Positions 31,503 to 34,186 of a stretch of DNA of 34,186 nucleotides are shown in pieces. The DNA lies in NCBI GenBank assembly GCA_017456845.1, contig JAFTIP010000061.1, positions 1 to 34,186 of the forward strand. The letters are read 5' to 3'. Position 1 is the stretch's first letter; every line of letters starts with the position of its first letter. This DNA comes from Ruminococcus sp. (GTDB taxonomy: Bacteria; Bacillota; Clostridia; Oscillospirales; Acutalibacteraceae). The position numbers and the translations under genes were made by a program. The notes under the pieces were generated by a model, which ran no database searches, had not been told where the DNA came from, and worked only from the letters and a program-made list of their open reading frames with translations.

Positions 31503-31588
31503 GTGCCGCAGGCATATAGCGTGCGGGCACATATCGCAATTTCTGAGGAATTTATATAGCTGACAATCAGCGGTTACGCTGGTTGTCA
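31503..31588. repeat. Small hairpin array between galE and plsX
   Basis: Hairpin 31503-31530 (GTGCCGCA against TGCGGGCAC with one bulge), a weak stem around 31537-31552, and a 12-bp hairpin with one G-T pair (TGACAATCAGCG 31561-31572, CGCTGGTTGTCA 31577-31588) that includes the galE stop codon. ATATCG and TATATAG lie between them. Similar in style to the array after the aro operon. Confidence 0.45.
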
Positions 31589-32602
31589 ATCGTCATATCC
31601 TTTGGGGTTATTTTTCTGCCAGTTCCATGAGTCCTTACACATATCAAAAAGTGTAAGCTTTGCTTCCCAATTAAGCAGTTCCTTTGCTTTTGCAGCCAAT
31701 GCATAGCTTGTGGCAATGTCGCCGGGACGGCGGGGGAGAAGCTTAACGGGAATTTTAAGGTCGTTTGCTTCTTCGAAAGTATGCACAACCTCTAAAACGC
31801 TGTTGCCCTTGCCTGTGCCAAGGTTAACGGCTTCTGTGCCTTTATTTTTAAGTGCATAATTTACAGCGGCAACGTGACCCTTTGCAAGGTCAACAACGTG
31901 AATAAAGTCACGCACTCCTGTGCCGTCGGGGGTATCGTAATCTGTGCCGAACACGCCTAAAAACTCACGCACGCCAACGGCAGTCTGAGTAATGTAGGGC
32001 ATAAGATTGTTGGGGATTCCGTCGGGAGCTTCACCGATAAGACCACTGGGGTGAGCACCGATGGGGTTGAAGTATCTGAGCAAAACGGCAGAAAGCTCGT
32101 CCCAAGAAGCGGAAAAGTCCCTGACAATCTGCTCAATCATAAGCTTTGTGTTGCCGTAGGCATTTGTAGAAGTGGAAGTTGGCATTTCTTCACTGAAGGG
32201 AGCTTTGTTTTTGTCGCCGTAAACTGTGGCAGAGGATGAGAAAACAAAGGTCTTGCAGTTTCTCTCCTTCATAACCTCAAGCATAGTCAGGGCTGTGTCA
32301 AGGTTATTGCGGTAGTAGCTTAAGGGAATGCGTGTAGATTCAGGCACGCTCTTGTAGCCTGCAAAGTGAATTACGCCCTCAACCTCATTTTCAATGAAAA
32401 TCTTTTCTACGTCTTCCTTAACAGCAACGTCAATTTCATAGAATAAAGGCTTTTTGCCTGTGATAGTTTCGATTCTGTCTAAAACCTTGGGAGAGCTGTT
32501 GGAAAGGTTATCTGCAATAATAACCTCATAGCCCTCGCTGATAAGCTCAACAGCAGTATGCGAGCCGATAAAGCCCATTCCGCCTGTTAAAAGAATAGCC
32601 AT
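31586..32602 (-). CDS. galE: UDP-glucose 4-epimerase
   Basis: 338 aa, standard size. It interconverts UDP-glucose and UDP-galactose with bound NAD. The N-terminal Rossmann motif is TGGMGFIGSHTA; VIHFAGYKSVPEST, the SSSATVYG strand with catalytic Ser, and the YGNTK (YxxxK) pair follow. The C-terminal substrate segment has RYFNPIGAHPSG and GTGVRDFIHVVDL. The ribosome site GGGGTGG precedes ATG at 32602. No other galactose gene is adjacent; plsX follows 122 bp downstream on the same strand. Confidence 0.95.
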   Translation of the reverse strand: MAILLTGGMGFIGSHTAVELISEGYEVIIADNLSNSSPKVLDRIETITGKKPLFYEIDVAVKEDVEKIFIENEVEGVIHFAGYKSVPESTRIPLSYYRNNLDTALTMLEVMKERNCKTFVFSSSATVYGDKNKAPFSEEMPTSTSTNAYGNTKLMIEQIVRDFSASWDELSAVLLRYFNPIGAHPSGLIGEAPDGIPNNLMPYITQTAVGVREFLGVFGTDYDTPDGTGVRDFIHVVDLAKGHVAAVNYALKNKGTEAVNLGTGKGNSVLEVVHTFEEANDLKIPVKLLPRRPGDIATSYALAAKAKELLNWEAKLTLFDMCKDSWNWQKNNPKGYDD

Positions 32603-32638
32603 AAAACCACCCCGAAATTTTTATAATATATTAAATTA

Positions 32639-32667
32639 AGTTTACATTATATGGCGGATAATGTCAA
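32639..32667 (-). promoter_or_regulatory. Probable galE promoter
   Basis: On the minus strand: TTGACA (32667-32662), 17-bp spacer, TAAACT (32644-32639), 36 bp before galE. The -10 is a moderate match. Confidence 0.45.
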
Positions 32668-32693
32668 ATGGATTTATATTTTATATTTATCCG

Positions 32694-32722
32694 TTGAAGC
32701 ACTGAATCAGTTATGATAAAAT
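32694..32722 (+). promoter_or_regulatory. Promoter of the membrane protein gene at 32744
   Basis: TTGAAG (32694-32699), 17-bp spacer, TAAAAT (32717-32722), 21 bp before the GTG start. Confidence 0.55.
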
Positions 32723-32743
32723 ATATGTATCGGGGGTGCTTGT

Positions 32744-33442
32744 GTGACTGTAGAATTATACGAAGAAATAAAAACTGCCTTTGAAGATATCTCGTTTGAC
32801 CCTTTGGGCAGTATCAGGGCTGAGATTGTTTTAAAAAGAGCAAAAAAGAAGCTTGGTAAGGAAAAACAGACCGAGGACAACAGGCTTCTTATGTACTGCA
32901 TAGACACTATGTTTGACATCCTCAACGAGAGAAACGAAGAGAAAATCCACGATTTTGCCCATACTGTGAATAACATACCCGAAATAATGATGGGTAAGAG
33001 GAATTTTTACTCTTTCAGCGGGGAAATTGAAGCTTTCAGAAAGAAATACGGCGAAAAGTATTTCAGCACATTTAATGTGGTTAAACCACGTTTTTCAAAA
33101 TATGCTCCTAAAAATTCGTGGCAGTATTTTCTGCCCAATGCCGACCATAGTTTTAAGGTACAGCACCCTGTTGCTTACGGCTGGCTCAGGGCTGTGGGAG
33201 TAATAGTGCTTCTTTTGCCTATGATAGTTTATATGGTGGTTTGCTTTATGAATCCCTACGTTTGGGATAACGGAGTTGTTATGTTAGGTTATGCAGGCTC
33301 TATTATGATTGGCATAGGTCTTTTCAATGTTATGGCGGCTTTTGTGCATCAGTATTTGGGGCATAAGATGACCATAATCTGCCTTGGCGGCGGAAGTTTT
33401 CTGATTGTGTTAACTTATGTGCTTTTTCGTTTTGTAATTTAG
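32744..33442 (+). CDS. Unrecognised membrane protein with three C-terminal transmembrane helices
   Basis: 232 aa, GTG start after GGGGGTG (32733-32738). Residues 1-145 are soluble, charged and helix-rich, with a Lys-rich stretch (KRAKKKLGKEK) near 30-42, and probably cytoplasmic. Three hydrophobic helices follow at about 149-170, 177-203 and 208-231. No family motif, signal peptide or catalytic pattern is recognised. Codon use and a good promoter and ribosome site match the neighbours, so it is a real gene. It stands between divergent galE and metG and gives no clear functional context. Confidence 0.75.
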   Translation: MTVELYEEIKTAFEDISFDPLGSIRAEIVLKRAKKKLGKEKQTEDNRLLMYCIDTMFDILNERNEEKIHDFAHTVNNIPEIMMGKRNFYSFSGEIEAFRKKYGEKYFSTFNVVKPRFSKYAPKNSWQYFLPNADHSFKVQHPVAYGWLRAVGVIVLLLPMIVYMVVCFMNPYVWDNGVVMLGYAGSIMIGIGLFNVMAAFVHQYLGHKMTIICLGGGSFLIVLTYVLFRFVI

Positions 33443-33585
33443 CTTGCTTGCGGAAAATACTGTTTTTTCAAACAGAATATGCCAAAGCTTTAAGGGCTTT
33501 CAGAGTAAAAGCTCCGAAGTTTATCGGCAGACATTCCCTTATAATTTATATAGTTCACCAGCCGTTGGTGTGCTCAATTCTGCTG

Positions 33586-33614
33586 TTGATTTTTAATTGT
33601 GTTAGTGGTAAAAT
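33586..33614 (+). promoter_or_regulatory. metG promoter
   Basis: TTGATT (33586-33591), 17-bp spacer, TAAAAT (33609-33614) with TG just upstream (extended -10), 41 bp before the start. The 140 bp before it (from 33443) hold only a weak hairpin (CTGTTT/AAACAG near 33459-33474). No T-box or S-box is apparent. Confidence 0.6.
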
Positions 33615-33654
33615 ATAAATTTAGATAAAAGAATTTTACACAGGAGTGATTTAA

Positions 33655-34186
33655 ATGTGTCAGAGCAATAAGTTTTACATCACAACCCCTATTTATTACC
33701 CTTCGGGTAATCCTCATATCGGTCATTGCTACACAACTGTAGCTTGCGACTCTATTGCAAGATACAAGAGAATGCAGGGCAAGGATGTAATGTTCTTAAC
33801 AGGTACCGACGAGCACGGCCTTAAAATTGAGCAGAAAGCCGCCGAAAAAGGCGTTACTCCTAAGGCTTACGTTGACGAAATCGTTGAGAATTTCAAAGCT
33901 TTGTGGAAATATATGAACGTTGATTACGACCGTTACATCCGTACTACCGACGATTATCACGTTGAAGCAGTGCAGAAGATTTTCAAGGCTCTTTATGATA
34001 AGGGCTATATTTACAAAGGCGAGTACACAGGCAAATACTGCACTCCCTGCGAAAGCTTCTGGACAGACAGCCAGCTTGTTGACGGCAAATGCCCTGAGTG
34101 CGGCAGAGAGGTTATTGAGGCTAAGGAAGAGGCTTACTTCTTCAAAATGGCTCCCTTTGCAGAGAGAATCGAAAAGCTTCTTACAG
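33655..34186 (+). CDS. metG: Methionyl-tRNA synthetase, N-terminal part (cut by window end)
   Basis: The frame is open to the window end, with 177 codons visible. It charges tRNA-Met. Class I signature: YITTPIYYPSGNPHIGHCYT with the HIGH motif, FLTGTDEHG, then the zinc-binding insert with CTPC near 34040 and CPEC near 34092 and the following REVIEAKEEAYFFKM. The start is ATG 33655 with CAGGAG upstream. The KMSKS loop and anticodon domain lie beyond the window. Confidence 0.95.
   Translation, partial: MCQSNKFYITTPIYYPSGNPHIGHCYTTVACDSIARYKRMQGKDVMFLTGTDEHGLKIEQKAAEKGVTPKAYVDEIVENFKALWKYMNVDYDRYIRTTDDYHVEAVQKIFKALYDKGYIYKGEYTGKYCTPCESFWTDSQLVDGKCPECGREVIEAKEEAYFFKMAPFAERIEKLLT

Noticed and set aside
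33443-33654. T-box or S-box riboswitch before metG
   Set aside because: The promoter lies only 41 bp from the start and no conserved riboswitch core is visible.

Overview
The window looks like chromosome of a strictly anaerobic, low-to-mid GC Gram-positive bacterium, most likely a gut Clostridia of the Ruminococcaceae/Oscillospiraceae type. The evidence is strong AGGAGG ribosome sites with some GTG starts, sigma-A promoters with 17-bp spacers, many U-tailed terminators, a class III (anaerobic) ribonucleotide reductase, a flavin/iron-sulfur electron-bifurcation-type complex, and a secreted enzyme carrying a type I dockerin and a starch-binding-like module (as in amylosome or cellulosome bacteria). 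Species-level assignment cannot be made from sequence reading alone. No rRNA, tRNA, CRISPR array, insertion sequence or prophage was seen.

Layout. 1-3767: two genes of an NADH/NADPH/ferredoxin complex resembling the Sporomusa-type transhydrogenase (StnBC-like); the first is cut by the window edge. 3768-4255: a repeat- and hairpin-rich gap, then lexA. 4949-7606: a large secreted calcineurin-like phosphoesterase with dockerin and CBM26-like module. 7607-8053: convergent AT-rich gap. 8054-9197 (minus): mntP and a TetR regulator. 9284-17372: an aromatic amino acid operon, pheA-aroB-aroC-aroEK-aroQ-aroA-tyrA-aroF, with overlapping or very close genes. It encodes all seven steps from erythrose-4-phosphate to chorismate plus the first steps to Phe and Tyr. 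17366-17534: an array of small hairpins ending in a terminator. Then asnB and ribF.

20942-24408: nrdD, preceded by two NrdR boxes 32 bp apart, and then a thioredoxin-reductase-like gene. NrdD is interrupted by a one-base deletion and carries a C-terminal glutaredoxin-like domain. The neighbouring reductase lacks the usual NADPH-binding HRRxxxR motif. Together they suggest a redoxin-dependent anaerobic ribonucleotide reductase supplied by an unusual reductase. 24593-26797: a SNF2-family ATPase with a helix-hairpin-helix N-terminal region. 26794-30276: a three-gene membrane-associated set (SPFH/zinc-ribbon, zinc-ribbon membrane protein, TPM-domain protein) equivalent to Bacillus ydjI, ydjG and ydjH but without pspA. 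30468-32602 (minus): plsX and galE. 32744-33442: an unrecognised three-helix membrane protein. 33655-end: the start of metG.

The intergenic regions hold most of the unexplained structure: a roughly 65-bp repeat in three copies (around 3896, 17590 and 30281), a 75-bp double-hairpin inverted repeat (3815-3889), two hairpin arrays, and a 13-codon reading frame with a good ribosome site inside alternative hairpins upstream of lexA.
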